Assembly (NCBI GenBank): GCA_030734395.1
Contig: JAUZTG010000029.1
Span: forward strand, 1,612,001 to 1,676,000
DNA length: 64,000 nucleotides
Reading direction: 5' to 3'
From: Sarocladium kiliense
Lineage: Eukaryota > Ascomycota > Sordariomycetes > Hypocreales > Sarocladiaceae
Below are positions 13,601 to 21,341 of this stretch, piece after piece. Within the stretch, counting starts at the first letter, position 1; each line of letters starts with the position of its first letter. Both the position numbers and the translations under genes were made by a program. The notes under the pieces are model-generated. The model ran no database searches, had not been told where the DNA came from, and worked only from the letters and a program-made list of their open reading frames with translations.

Positions 13601-16388
13601 CATTATTCGCTGGACATGCTGTAGAGCTTTCGCCACATCTCGTAGGATCCCCAACGATCGTGACACACTGTCCAGACAGACAGAACTGGCCGGTTCCACA
13701 GCCGTTCTGCCCACATTCAGAGGGAAGAGGCCCAAGAATTCCGAGATCAATTGGCCTGCACTGCGAATCGACACAGATCTGTCCTGTAGTGCACGTGCTA
13801 CCTCCACAGCCGTTGGGATTGCCGTCAATATCTAATCCTCGACAGCTTCCTTGCACACAGAGGTTGTTGGCTGGACAAGCTGTTCCAGGAGTTCCGCAGT
13901 TTGTTGGATCTCCAAAGATATCGATACACAAGGTACCAACCAGGATCTGACCACCGGGACATCGTTGAGGAGGCGGATACAAGATAGGATCCGGGTCTGG
14001 ATCCGTACTTCCGGGCTCGGGCTGCTTGACGAAAGGCGGTGGTGCTTCCGGGATACCCGTCGGCACGAGAGGAGGAATATCAACAGGTAGAACTCCCTCA
14101 AGACTCGTCGGCACTGGCGGATTGGCAATACCACCGATAGGCACGTCTGAAACAGGGTTCTCATTGCCTGGCTCCGTTGGAGGAGCACTGAGCTCAGGAG
14201 GGGACGGGTTGGAACCATCGACCGGTGGAATTGGCACAACAACTGGAGGTAACTGGTCGCCAACACCGCCTGAGGGCAAGCCTGGAATGCCAACAGTCGG
14301 GGCTTGGCCTGGGAGCTCGCTTGGAGGGGCGAGAATGCCAGGGGGAACAGATCCAGATTGACCCGGTCCAATAGTTAAGCCAGTGGGCAATTGGTCTGGT
14401 GGTAGGCTGCTCAGTGGAAGTGGTGGCAGGATTGGAGGCAGTCGAACTGGTGGAACATCGCCTGCAGGTATTATGGCTGTAGGCTGGCTACTGCCTGGGG
14501 GTACGTTGCCATTACCTCCTGACGGTGGCTGATTAGTACCTGGAGGGCTGCTACCATCGCCTGCTCCTCCCGATGGTGGTTGATTATTTCCATTTCCTCC
14601 AGAAGGTGGCTGGTTGCTGCCTGGTGGTAAGCCTCCATTGCCTCCTGGCGGTGACTGCTCTGACACCTCTGGGGGGCTCTGGTTGCTTCCAGGCGGGTTG
14701 TTCCCATTGCCTCCTGGAGGTGGCTGGCTAGATGGCGGGGCGTCTGGCTGATCACCACCGGGTGGGACAAGGGGATTGCTTCCCGGGGGGACGTCGCCAT
14801 TGGAACCCGAGGAGGGCGGATTTGATGGAGGCTGGCCGTTGCCGTTGCCGTTGCCTGATCCTCCAGGGTTATTTCCATTTCCAGCGGGAGGAATTGGATA
14901 GATACCACCAGGAAGAGATGATCCAGGTTCACTGGTACCTGGAGGCTGATTCGAAGGCGGTTGGTTGGGAGGAGCTGCGCCTGGAGGGTAGGCCTCAGGG
15001 ACCGAGCCTTGCCCACCATACTCGTTGCCGCCATTACCACCGTCTGTTCCTTGACCAGAGCCAGGCACAGACCCATCGGAACCAGGCGGTGCACTACCAG
15101 GACTTTGATATCCCGGCTGTCCAGGGACTGGAGCTGCTCCAGGCTGTCCAGGTTGAGGAGCGGCGCCGGGCAGACCGGGCAATGGGGCAGCTCCTGGCTG
15201 TCCTGGTAGTGGTGCGGCTCCTGGCTGTCCTGGAAGAGGAGCTGATCCAGCTTCTCCATCGATAGGCACAGCTCCAGGTTGATTAGGCGAAGCTTGAGGC
15301 TCACCAGGAACAGGAATAGGAGCAGCACCTGGAATAGGGTTGTTCGCGCTGCCTTGTTCACCTGAAGGGTTACCAACACCAGGAGCTGACCCTGAGCCAC
15401 CGATGGGAATAAAGTCTGATCCAGCACCAGAAATCCCACCGCATCCCACGATTTGTCTCGTATCGTTTCGTGGGATGCGAGGTGTGCATACGCCCGATAG
15501 ACATACTTCTCTCGGGCCACACTCCTTGTTCTGACACTTCCTGTGTTGCGTGTTGACATGGAGTGATACGCAACGCTTGTCGTGGCATATATTCCCTGGG
15601 CCGCAATCTTTGTCGCACTCTTTTGCGCTCGAACCAACCTTGACACGCTGACATTTGCCTGCGAGACATGCCTCGCCGACTTTGCACTTGTGATGCTTCG
15701 GATCAGTGCCGCATCGATACGGATCAAGACCGATGTTGATTTGTTCGCAAAAACCTTTGTAACAGTGGAGGCTGTGAGGACAGTCTGAATCATCTTGGCA
15801 GGCTCGTGGAGATGTGCCAATAACGTGAGGGATACATTGATCGCCGAGGCAGAATGATCCGGCGTCGCACGTGTTGTTCACACCACCGCAGTTGAAGGGA
15901 TCAGTTCCAAGGTCTACTTGCTGACAATGGCCATTGACGCAGAGATGACCTGGGAGGCATTCTTCCTTTCTTGGACCGCAATAATGAGACTCTGTCTCGA
16001 CCTGGATAGGGACGCATTGCCCTTTGTCGCACCACTCGCCAGTGTCGCATTCCTTGCCACCACCACAATAGTAAGGGTTTTCACCAAAGCTCAAGCGTCG
16101 ACACTCTCCAACAACGCACAGATCGCCAGGACCGCATTTCCTTGAGGGAGTTCCACAGTCGCTGGGGTCAATTGCGATGGTGATGTTGGTGCAGAGCGAA
16201 TCGACGCAGAAGTTGAGGTCGGGGCATCCCACCACGCGACGGTGGATGGGCGTAATTGAGTTTGAAAAGATGTTTGTGAGTTCGTGAAGCTTACTTGCAA
16301 ATGAGAACGCAGCTGCAGATGAAGAGCACAGCCCGAACAGCGCTGAGATCACGGCCAGCTGGCCTTGACTGAGCGTCTTGGTCTGCAT
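1..16388 (-). CDS. giant secreted cysteine-rich/repeat protein, C-terminal end outside window
   Basis: The reading frame from the ATG at 16386-16388 stays open to the left edge, 5462 codons with no visible stop. The codon phase checked at 16388, about 2850, 365 and 3 is the same, so no intron is needed. Residues 1-28 look like a signal peptide, and Arg-Arg at about 50-51 could be a Kex2 site. Order: four-cysteine modules (about 50-307), Pro/Gly/Gln-rich linker (to about 806), a long cysteine block (to about 1636), a Gly/Pro linker (to about 1766), more cysteine modules (to about 2246), about 2600 residues of Leu/Pro/Gly/Asn repeats with many N-x-S/T sequons, then Ser/Thr/Ala spacers alternating with seven cysteine modules. 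The modules faintly recall Stig1- or EGF-like cysteine-rich repeats, but I do not recognise the protein. A cell-wall or matrix adhesin-like role is inferred from architecture only. A C-terminal anchor cannot be judged. Confidence 0.85.
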   Translation of the reverse strand, partial: MQTKTLSQGQLAVISALFGLCSSSAAAFSFASKLHELTNIFSNSITPIHRRVVGCPDLNFCVDSLCTNITIAIDPSDCGTPSRKCGPGDLCVVGECRRLSFGENPYYCGGGKECDTGEWCDKGQCVPIQVETESHYCGPRKEECLPGHLCVNGHCQQVDLGTDPFNCGGVNNTCDAGSFCLGDQCIPHVIGTSPRACQDDSDCPHSLHCYKGFCEQINIGLDPYRCGTDPKHHKCKVGEACLAGKCQRVKVGSSAKECDKDCGPGNICHDKRCVSLHVNTQHRKCQNKECGPREVCLSGVCTPRIPRNDTRQIVGCGGISGAGSDFIPIGGSGSAPGVGNPSGEQGSANNPIPGAAPIPVPGEPQASPNQPGAVPIDGEAGSAPLPGQPGAAPLPGQPGAAPLPGLPGAAPQPGQPGAAPVPGQPGYQSPGSAPPGSDGSVPGSGQGTDGGNGGNEYGGQGSVPEAYPPGAAPPNQPPSNQPPGTSEPGSSLPGGIYPIPPAGNGNNPGGSGNGNGNGQPPSNPPSSGSNGDVPPGSNPLVPPGGDQPDAPPSSQPPPGGNGNNPPGSNQSPPEVSEQSPPGGNGGLPPGSNQPPSGGNGNNQPPSGGAGDGSSPPGTNQPPSGGNGNVPPGSSQPTAIIPAGDVPPVRLPPILPPLPLSSLPPDQLPTGLTIGPGQSGSVPPGILAPPSELPGQAPTVGIPGLPSGGVGDQLPPVVVPIPPVDGSNPSPPELSAPPTEPGNENPVSDVPIGGIANPPVPTSLEGVLPVDIPPLVPTGIPEAPPPFVKQPEPGSTDPDPDPILYPPPQRCPGGQILVGTLCIDIFGDPTNCGTPGTACPANNLCVQGSCRGLDIDGNPNGCGGSTCTTGQICVDSQCRPIDLGILGPLPSECGQNGCGTGQFCLSGQCVTIVGDPTRCGESSTACPANNVCVLSRCEPVDTGSDPNNCGSPATACGSGSACVQNTCIPLDGSTLPPPVGNCPSECDSGTVCVGSSCTSIQPPDQCSSECGTGNVCLGDICTPVQPPNDCRPYCLPGQACVGSQCLPLQSSTTCDPGCSMSETCLAGVCIPIQPRDECNPRCVAGAVCLNDVCVPIRGTGGCPDGCESGSICWQGECSPIQPGTECKPLCARGTLCISGYCQPIQTPVDCGLRGRNCPLDTVCLAGNCVSLENSNSCGSGDSGATSCPENSVCLLGNCVPTRVAGCPGGCDIDNNEICVDGLCSPVQNPLSCSPTKEGEGGQCLEGHLCAGGQCLPITNSAGCTSRGSDCNEGEVCVSRNCVPLGDPQSCGGSDGPCDDDQLCLAGQCTTKPPDTTLECSESCEDNQICVAGLCTTITNPAACGPRDEPCPAGAFCLGDTCTRLGDPTDCDSNGLVCEEGAICVGRTCVSAQSPSNCGEPGFVCPAAQQCWAGQCLQFQDGKGCGTGIACRTGQQCIHGNCVAMGITQDCGDLGSPCKATERCVEGQCNLLPVTGVCGNTGGPCAVGQHCVGGACVLYFGSCAGGPAGTTCSQGRICLNGGCVAVDEPFGNCGSTGEPCPESSFCASGVCVGIAPPEANCGAMKAPCPQNSLCIDGNCVDVVDAATVCGKTNSPCPEGSVCVGGACLPGALNGAGCGTGSNATPCGQNSRCIAGVCFPSGPGDSPPGDNSGLPPLVPGGGDNEPGSSGLPGVSGLDDEQLVLPTDIVPSAEEGIVRLPGISAPVLPLPSVGVDVSVSGSIPEASGLPGTSNLGDIGGGAIGGGDLGGGLGDVGLGGDNTGGGQDPQNPTSCGNTGRPCFAGLTCVEDRCVPHQGPDDICGQTGGPCPLGSLCTDGQCSTLSDPTQSCGSSGSPCQAGDFCAGDTCLTVGDPESPCGQLGLVCSSGQLCLASQCVPIQAPGTVCGETGAACPQNQACVRGACITTPPFSACGESGEPCPNGFTCDGNQCIVSTDACGPGRGPCGNGLVCHEGVCSPTGLPIGGCEGTNTPCPAGELCVANLCVVDPQPDTCSGARCQSGELCVQSVCLDILNDPLHCGGKDTPCPPNSVCRAGTCAPAPVSSCGSSQCQGTVEVCVDDQCLALSTDLDNCGSQGNRCSEGETCQFGQCTDPETPITCAGDVCGLGELCLQDKCINVGSDDSNCGSAGNACGSNEICTAGVCTPFQAPLCGSTRCQSAEICIGTSCVDIFTDPENCGAFGQVCEPSDSTCQAGKCVPPVIGRCGSTTCPPFQSCRDGTCVDYLGDANNCGGQGNICSGKCVSGTCLPLPSLEPNQPRQIADTMAGVINNLLGPDGLVSQLLDNIRNGLTDNIIADIINGILGSGVPGSGGVLPDLLDSLIKQGALTAGAVADLIGPGGLLSQLQDSLLNNLEGSRDLIPDLLEGLLGNGTSGGGGLIPTLLDNINNGNLDKVLPDLINGLIGDGTANGGGILPGLITGILGPSAENPLANIGTLLPGGLGSAVGNATSPEELQSTLPGAIGGLLNGTLPNDVLGELTNGLNPGNLGLPPAGLPSGGGAGNLPNATQPGDAIESLLNNLTADATISASVGVEVALPTQVITGLLSGKPNGTSSSLLQAPPVLAPTLEGASNIVDGLINNNSLPANVSGEVVVGGLIGGLLSNSSNLAPNTSASDLLDGLAGSLLGNDTLTTDSPAGKLGSDLGQLISNSSAGINSTAGDLLGGLVGVISGNNESLPATPAGALGAILGSAIQNGTDIQGSQLGQTLTDIIGGVGNGTNAVLPTGQELQDALNELLPDGPTPGLPAIPSSDDLDTLIGDLSPDNSTIEGAGSFIGGLVGGVIKNGTPVGIPDLPDIGVGLSIELNATLSGDKDPLPGLGPINETLPAIVGGLLENNTIDPSLGGALSAIVGSAINNTSLDGNSVIPGLSGDTIGGALPGVSIPGAGGVVPAILPNLPNDTVSDVLDQIVGSGTGELGDGLIPNLVGAVKNGSAEDVVSGIVKDALGDGTPNSGGLLPNLVGNIRNGTLDQVLPDLAKDLFGPNATVDNLPQGLTNDSLADVLPDILHDVFGNGTAGSGLIPTVIEQAQNGSVDGVLTGAVGTILGNQGPTGALGQLANSALGNATEGLGAILPSLGSSLPNIVNASSGVVSLVIPELPSQINGTGSGLGIVIPKVPSEGDITTAPGIVIPDISGVLDSITNSSNGLAVIVPGIISSLPGVANATEGELGEIAAQLPGLVNGSTGSLDDLPQIIEKLPPLLNATTGPLKDVIDTLPGLTNGSSSLGDLLDKLPAALNETGAPGEGVSLPDVGSLPGTIIPGALGSLPSLSNGSGSGAGIFVPDFDGLVNGTNDGVGIIIPSLADNLPALLNGTGDSVGGLVQNIGSNLPALANGTLTGPAAFIPDMIAAIPALTNGTSASDIASSLPDLLPNIVIPAPELGSVIEKLPEITNGTLPGLGADLSVSAQLGVNTSVAVPSLPQIVNNLPTLLDNAGLNQTTVSDLVGAIPGIDLPRADNGTSGIPPVDPSEGGAESLIPPALNGLPGLLNNSLGGGAGASLIPGITENLPSLVNASASVSAEVNVSAEVNSTILPPALNNIPGTLGSSLSGTPGEGIIPGIANTLPKVLNDTLATPSGSGTPNVSNLIPDAANSAPAVIGSLANSTTSAGLIPGIIGKLPSLVNDTISGGEGSGADLIPGPVNEIPGVISGALGDVAGNATALAPGLAASLPGAVNGVLQNQTGAGTILPDVINTLPQTLGNQTSSAIPAIVDSLPNIVNGALNNQSTNGSTAILPGPLNELPGTISGALENSTVGPGIVDGLVNNLPSIVANASANQPGLGSILPEPLNNLPGALNETGGVGTPIVDGLIDSLPGLVQGALNGTGNGSANGQILPPELNGIPSIVGNGLPNGTIGGSLGSSIIVGLPEAINGALNGSAGTLLPPELNEAPGIIGQLPGTNAGALVPDIVAGLPSLVNSTLNSTTTETDIEPIIEGIVGSLPEVIEGALGNIPNIDPAEIVPIVAGTLPDAIRQTPNISTPGSVIPAPLNQLPGIILDSIANATGLSPAEIAPGLAQSLPAVVEGAINNATNNGGSISLPSLSDNLPGLIGDALAVDGVPGSGTGSIIPPEVNNLPKTIGDSLSNATGSGSALPIQDIVSNIGDLVNESLQQGSATILTPELNNLPATIGNSLNSTLPLDGLPPATIIDNLPALLNNSIQNGADTLIPETLNNLPGSLSVSLNVSAGVGLPVPQIVDQLPALISGALSNGTSTIIPSAINTLPAAIGSAVAGAPNLVPEVIGDLPNLVNGAIQNGTSTVLPSEINNLPDTIGASLSVNASLSADLINALPSLVNASLAVNASAPILPETLNNLPSTIGDALNNLSGNAASLVPDIVANLPGLVTGALNSNSSTLIPQEVNSLPSTIGNSLSNITGSGADLVPEIVANLPGLITGGLVGGSGTLLPPEVNQLPAVVGGAIANTTGGAANILPEVINTLPGLITGAISNGNSTLIPDELNSLPGTIAGSLANSTISLNSTIITNLPSLVNASLSAGNLSLIPPEINNIPTVIGGAVANGTNAADLVGGLIQGNNSQIGSLPGLSLTLNGNVSVGGNSSGILPGLVANVSADVLGPSTSDLINGLIGVNGTLGNIVNGLLGNGTNGTLAQLDNIANGGGNSTIPALIDGVLGGGSVNGSVGVGVGGSLESGGALQNITTGLLGGGVGTGSTPGVLPSVLAPGPSANTSVPSVEDALNNLGLANLTQTLPDLIASLNNATNGSSTSSLIENLGNTNASNAVIGLLDGLLGSNASASANLSIGTGSEANGSRDGILPTLLDNVVSGNVTRIIPDLVDGLLGNGTAGSGGLIPDLLDNLSAVDLPAVIPGLIDGLLGGATVGGAPVDLRGSATANVTVNTTDTGVAALLPQLINNINTGNISNLVPDLVTGLVGNGSASSTGVLPVIVGGLASNDTSASVSTGLLDGVLGSGSGSALLNTGGLLSGTRDLLTDSLNCGGIGIICSGTQVCRGGICLASSGATGTGTVPVSETSVSSALPSASTTSISGQGVIDLLNDSKNCGTAGTICLFGQTCRSGLCVAIGVSVSVSASATVPTATVPSVGASASVSASAAVSFDLLNDSLNCGSPLNICIYPQLCQSGRCVAPTTTTSASSTPLLSVGASATATASGGNIVDLLTDSLNCGRLLNVCLFGNVCRGGVCLSPSASISASVSASVSASAGVATASVPGAGITTLSAAATISVSGSAAVTLPSVGVTSIPGIGPVSIPATSVSVGVVVGPTSAPLTSGPAASSSASAASSSASSASSASSAAAAAGIVDLLNDALNCGRLLNICLGGQVCRQGQCVAASTSSAVAPTTTAAPAATTTVPSVAASLTVAATVAPSVAVAGGVDLLNDILNCGRLLNVCGLGQVCRQGQCVAAGAAASSSSTLASTTLQTSTSALVASSSSGPTTISAASTSQATSGSSAATVTTAATSGTSTAATELNLSTDHLNCGRTGNICLLKEDCKGGLCVAV
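1850..9640 (-). repeat. degenerate tandem repeat domain, period about 46-51 residues (within giant CDS)
   Basis: The protein repeats a pattern of NLPGLV-like, xNGTS-like, LIPPEINNLP-like and TIGxSL-like segments. In the most regular part (about 2880-4450) the element read as NNLP recurs every 135-153 bp, mostly 144 bp. The domain is rich in Leu, Gly, Pro, Asn and Ile, has almost no cysteine, and carries an N-x-S/T sequon in most units. The 6200-9640 side is less regular, with shorter LLPDLINGLLGNGT-like elements. No intron signals are needed anywhere in it. Confidence 0.8.
9650..13965 (-). repeat. tandem four- to six-cysteine modules (within giant CDS)
   Basis: About 1300 residues are built from short modules with NCG or CG starts, C-P-x-G-x-x-C centres and G-x-C-V-like ends, often introduced by D-P-x-N. 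A Pro/Gly-rich linker without cysteines interrupts them at about 11090-11480. Even cysteine numbers per module suggest intramodule disulfides, as expected for a secreted protein. Confidence 0.8.
15110..15250 (-). repeat. short collagen-like 9-residue tandem repeat (within giant CDS)
   Basis: The frame reads five consecutive units close to GAAPLPGQP (27 bp per unit) with Leu/Gln/Val substitutions. It lies inside the Pro/Gly/Gln-rich linker between the first and second cysteine blocks. Farther along, at about 14490-14870, a looser QPPSGGNGNxPPGS-like unit recurs. Confidence 0.8.
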
Positions 16389-19300
16389 CTTCACAACTGA
16401 AGCTGAGATCCCATCAGACGGATTTGAAAATATGTCACCGTGTGAGGAATCATGGAGGGTACAGTGTAGAGCATGCCTATTGTAGTATATACGAGCTCTC
16501 AGCCAAGCAATTCTCGCTCATCGACGCGATCGTGTCTCCATCTACAGTGAAAAGCCCTTGGATGATGTCAACCATCACTCGATACCCGCGCGTGGAGAAT
16601 AGATTGGGTTTGCATGGCAGTGGTCATCCGCGATCGTCTTCTTGCGACGGCATTCCAGTTCACACACGAGCTCTTCCGAAAAGAGAAGCTATCTGGGATT
16701 CCTTGAGCTAGCTGGTGGCTTCGCGTCACACTCCGTCTGCAGCAGCTCGCGGCTCAAGCTAAGGGGGGAAGCATTGTGACCTTTCCGGAAGAGTAGGCAG
16801 AGGATGGCTGCCATCACTGATTGGTTGCAGGTATGAGTGACGTCTAATATTGAGATACGTCCCTGGAGCTTGAGGTAAGCGAAATCAAATGGAATCGTCA
16901 GGTTTACGCAGAGTGAAGCCTGGTGCTTCTCTTGATCAAAGGACATGCCGATGTTCGCTCCAAGAAACCTAATTTGGGAATTGGTGTACAGGTCAGAGGA
17001 CAGTACCCTCCGCCTGTGGATTCATGATCTCAATACCAGTGTAGCTCCTGCTCTACTTCTCGATCAGGGCCGGAAGATTAGTCAACGCCCTGGTTCGAGA
17101 TCGGAAGCGTTGTCACAGCGATCGCCAACACCAAGATGGGCATGTCAGAAAGCCACAGACCGAAATCAGCCAAATCGCCCAGGACACACTCTATCTATGA
17201 TTCTCATCACATTCCCAACTCGGATGCGCCACGAACGAATCTGGCAACATGATACAGCCCTCAGGAGCTTTGGCTTCACGGCGCTTGTCACTCGGCTGCA
17301 CCCGAGTAGAATTGGGGGGACCAGCCAGCGCCACTTTTCGCATTCCAGCCAGGTCCCCGAAACGCTCTGGTCGGCGGTGTCTCTGGCGGGTCTCTGACGG
17401 AGAGGTGCTCCTGCACACGGGAGGACGGAGGCGTTAGCCTTTACTTACAGACAGCCTACCCGCTTTCGTGTAGTTCCATTTGAGTTCCGTGATCGACGCG
17501 GATGATCCTCAGGCTTGATCTGGCTTAGGGCGCATTAGTGACAGATCTGACCGGGATTTAGTGGCGTCAAGCCCGGACATTAGACCTGGCGGGCAACCCC
17601 AGATTTACGTGAGAGTAACACGATCAGCGGGCTCCTCGGAGGACCAGGTCCGAGTTGGCAGCTCAGATCATGTACGGCTTCACCACGCGGGGAGGGCCTC
17701 AACGTGGCCTTCTGAAGCCTTTTGAGTGAGCTGGATCAAGATTCAACACCGAGTTCTGGATCCAGGTTGTCGCTCGGGGAAAAGGCTTAGCCATATCTAT
17801 GTCATCCATTAGCCTCGTCGGTAATTGTGCAAAAAGTTATGCGGACAATCCACACTAGACCCATCAAGCTGAGCACAAGACCCAGAACCCGTGTGGCTCT
17901 GGAAGTGGGTTTCGCGGATATACGATCGCCAAGACGACTGTCCGAGAGCCGTTGCATTTGAAATGTGACTTCGCATGCATACTCACATATCTGAGACTTG
18001 AAGGAAACGGGGTCTTGGTTCGTGGTCCTCCCACACAGAAGGTGGTTCATCTGAGCACGGGACGCGTACACATGTTTCATTTGTCCAGGTGAGTTCCAGA
18101 TACCTCAGGCACTCAAACACCCCTCCGGTGCTATTAGCCAAGGGCTAGACGTGTAGAGCTATGTCCCGGCACGCTGCGTGGTGGAGGGGTGGGCTTACAG
18201 CAAATCCGGTGCAAGCCACTCAACAGCCTCATACTCACCTACCCACCCTCAGTCTGGCCAACGATGTGTCCTTGAAGAGCAAACTGCTCTTGAACTTCTC
18301 TGTAGCCAATGCGAAGACTGTTTCGTAGGATTTGCTCCGGCGGATTACTGGAACTGGTAATTGCTGGTCAAGGCACTTCCCCCTGGTTTAGCTGTGCGGG
18401 GGCGCCGGCGTGCGTCAAGACAGGAATTTGGAATTTCCAATTACCAACTCCCCATTCTCTGCGTGCGATATGGCTCCGGAGGTAAATCGTAGATGCCCCA
18501 GGTCACATGTGCTGGGCGGAGAAGGGCCATCCCCTCGACCGTTGGAGACCTCCATGTCCCACACCACCAAGACGGATTCGCATACTTCGACAGGTATCAG
18601 CAATCATCAGGTATTGGGTCTATGACATAGTTGAGAGTGGCCAAGATGGAGGTGTCTTGAAGCAAAGGCCTCGAATACTGGCTGACAAACCTTGGGTGGA
18701 GGCTTATAACTGCTGAGGGGAAGGCCAATGGTCCGTGCCTGTCGTGGCATGCAGATCCAAGGCACGCCGATCCAAGCATGACAGATCCACACCAAGGGCG
18801 TCTGTGATGAAAAGCAAATGGATCTGTACTATGATTCAGATGGTCAGGTACATCCGTTTGCGGTCTTACCCATGCTCAAGGCAGGACAAGCTGCGGGCGC
18901 AGTGGTCAGGTGGCTGTCTTAATTATTCAGAGACAGGGCGTTAGGGTCGAGGAACATGGCAAATGAGACTGAGCTATCCCAATATTCTACCGCATCGAAT
19001 CCAGAGGCCCTTGACTTGTCTTTCAAGGGCAGCGTTGACGAGTTGTTTACAGATCGACGAAGCCAGCCGCATGTATGTAGAGGCGGCTTAAATCCAGTGC
19101 AGCTAATCCCGCGAGTACCACCCACGCCGGTTGAAATTGCTGGGCCCGAAAATTGTGACAGTAGCCTGATCTGAATTGCCCTGCGCGCTGCGTTCTGTAT
19201 TGGCCCTCGGACACTCCCCAACCCTGCCATGCTTCCCGGAGCTCGCCCATGCAGTTCCAGGAGCTACGAAGGTCAGGCGCAGGGGCTGGTCCAATACTGC

Positions 19301-21341
19301 TCACTATTCTGACAGCTATCGAGACCACGATCATAAGACCTATTTCAAATGATATCTTACCCGTCGTTCTATTGCCTACTTCACTGATTATGTTATCAAG
19401 TTGTTTCGTGGAGACATTCTTCTACGAGTCTTCATCGTAGTAGGACAGCTCGATGCATCTTCCTGGAGTCAGGGTGAGCCACGGTTGGAAACTTGGTATT
19501 ATGGTATGGCGCCGTATGAAAAAGACGATTTCATGCTGTGGTCCAGAGGAAGGACGGTGATCCCTCTTGGTGTGAATTGGTCGGTGAGCGTTTTAACATC
19601 AGCTCCCCAAGAGGCCCAAAGTAATGAGCTCTTCAGATATCATCTGTCCGGACTGTCCTGCCCTTGTCCCCCGACACTTTCATTGGTCACGTTATGAGTA
19701 AACTGCCCACAATCTCAGCGTCTAGGTTAGTCGACTCGTCTACAATACGATCGGCTTCTTGGCGAACTCCAGCTTCCTGATTTGTTTTCAGTCTATCTGC
19801 TTCCGTGTTTTTGAGACCGGTGGATGGCAAAGTTTAATCCACAACTTAGCCAAGACAGCCCGCAGTGCCTGCAGTTAGTACAGAACGAAGTTTGCATCCA
19901 TAGAATCTACTAAGTGGGAGGAGCTTAGACAAATTGGGGAAGCCGCTTCCATCTTCGCTAAGTCGCACACCAATGGGCCAAGGGAATGGCGATCCGTCAG
20001 CTTGAGTGCTTATCGTGTTGGTCAACTTGGAACGAAGCATACAGGAAGGGGCCAGAAGCACCGCACGTGGCACGTCCATCGCGACATCTCAACCTTAAAT
20101 GCTGTGTAAATGAACTCATACACGGCACCAGCAGCCAGCAAAACAGTCCTGGGTTTCGAGTTGTTGAACTGTTAGACTTGGTCGATGTGTGGGTCATGTT
20201 CGGTGCAAGATGTGCCCCAACGAAGGTCTGAGCTGGCCATTGCGGCATCGACGACGTGGGATTAGGTAACGAATTGTGATGGGAGGCCATGTGCACCGCC
20301 CCTGGGACTGCTTAGTGGTGTTTTGCATGCTGTCTTACCTGCATCTCTTGCATACTATTTGCGTACTATTTCCCCTGCTATTCTACCTATTATTCTATTT
20401 ATTATTCAAATTATTACTCTACCTGCTATTCTACCCACTATCTAACTTACGACCTTCTTCTTTCTCTTACTTTTGATCCTACCTATTACCTTCACGCAGT
20501 TCTGTTGCAGATTTCGGTAATTCGTAACAGTGGTCGCATGGGACGTGAAAGTGGAACCTGACGATCACTTAGTCGTCTGGTTAAGATTTAGCTAACTGTA
20601 ACTGTTGGGTAAATATGACGCGCCGTCCGTGAATGGGGGCCCCCTTGGCAAAGCTTGACTGAACACAGGCTAACAACCCGAGTGCTATTACCGGAACGCG
20701 GGAATACCCTCACTCAGGCTAGGCGCCGTGATTGCTTCTCGAAGAGAACACTCTAGCCCTTCAAACGAATCGCGTAGTCCAACTCTCCGCATGTAGTTCT
20801 TTTAGCAGAATTGGCCTGAAGGCTCGGAACGAATGCTCCGTGTAGGGAGTCACACCCTGAGGCTGAAGGGAGACCATTCACAGCACTTCCGCGGAATTCC
20901 TGCTTTAGGATCGCCTCCGCGATTTCAATAGATGCCATGGTATTTATGGAAGTGATGATCGCGTCAGGAATTCATCGAGACAACGATTGAGAGCATGCCG
21001 AGGGTGTCTTGCCAAGTATTGACCTTGTAGTTGAAGTCAGTGTCGGCTTCCTATAGCTCGGTGGGCCCCGTGTTCGCTTGCATCTCAGTTCGCATGCGAC
21101 TACCATGTGGAGTGAACGAGCTTAGCAAGGCATCGATACTGTAGCCTGAAAGGAGATTACCACTCATGCTGACGATGGCTCTCCTGATGTACAGCTAATT
21201 CCCAGTGGACATGTCCGAGCTGATCGAATCCAGGAGCAAGATGGGAGGTGATTTAGGGGGCAAGATAGAGGCCGAATAAGAGGTACAATAGCGCATAGAA
21301 TACTAGGTACGATAGCTGCTGAGTGAAATGGCGACCCTCCA
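16389..21341. other. long intergenic region, no gene supported
   Basis: Nearly 5 kb separate the start of the giant gene from the 3' end of the Zn2Cys6 regulator. Only short open frames are present (for example 16945-17397), without recognisable motifs or a consistent splice structure. The first several hundred bases are presumably the giant gene's promoter. The rest shows no recognisable transposon, tRNA or conserved coding signal. Confidence 0.6.
20361..20470 (+). repeat. pyrimidine/AT-rich low-complexity tract
   Basis: The tract is made of CTATT and TTATT steps. A 14-base element (CCTGCTATTCTACC) occurs at 20374-20387 and again at 20422-20435. It is noncoding and may be a degenerate microsatellite. 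Confidence 0.6.

Noticed and set aside
14471..15820. Minus-strand 449-codon frame
   Set aside because: It is offset by one base from the giant gene's frame; its composition reflects the Pro/Gly-rich codons read out of phase.
16945..17397. 150-codon plus-strand frame upstream of the giant gene
   Set aside because: No family motif, no supporting splice signals and overlapping antisense frames; probably chance.
20361..20470. Possible decayed transposon end
   Set aside because: Only simple pyrimidine-rich sequence with one 14-base repeat; no inverted repeats or coding remains.
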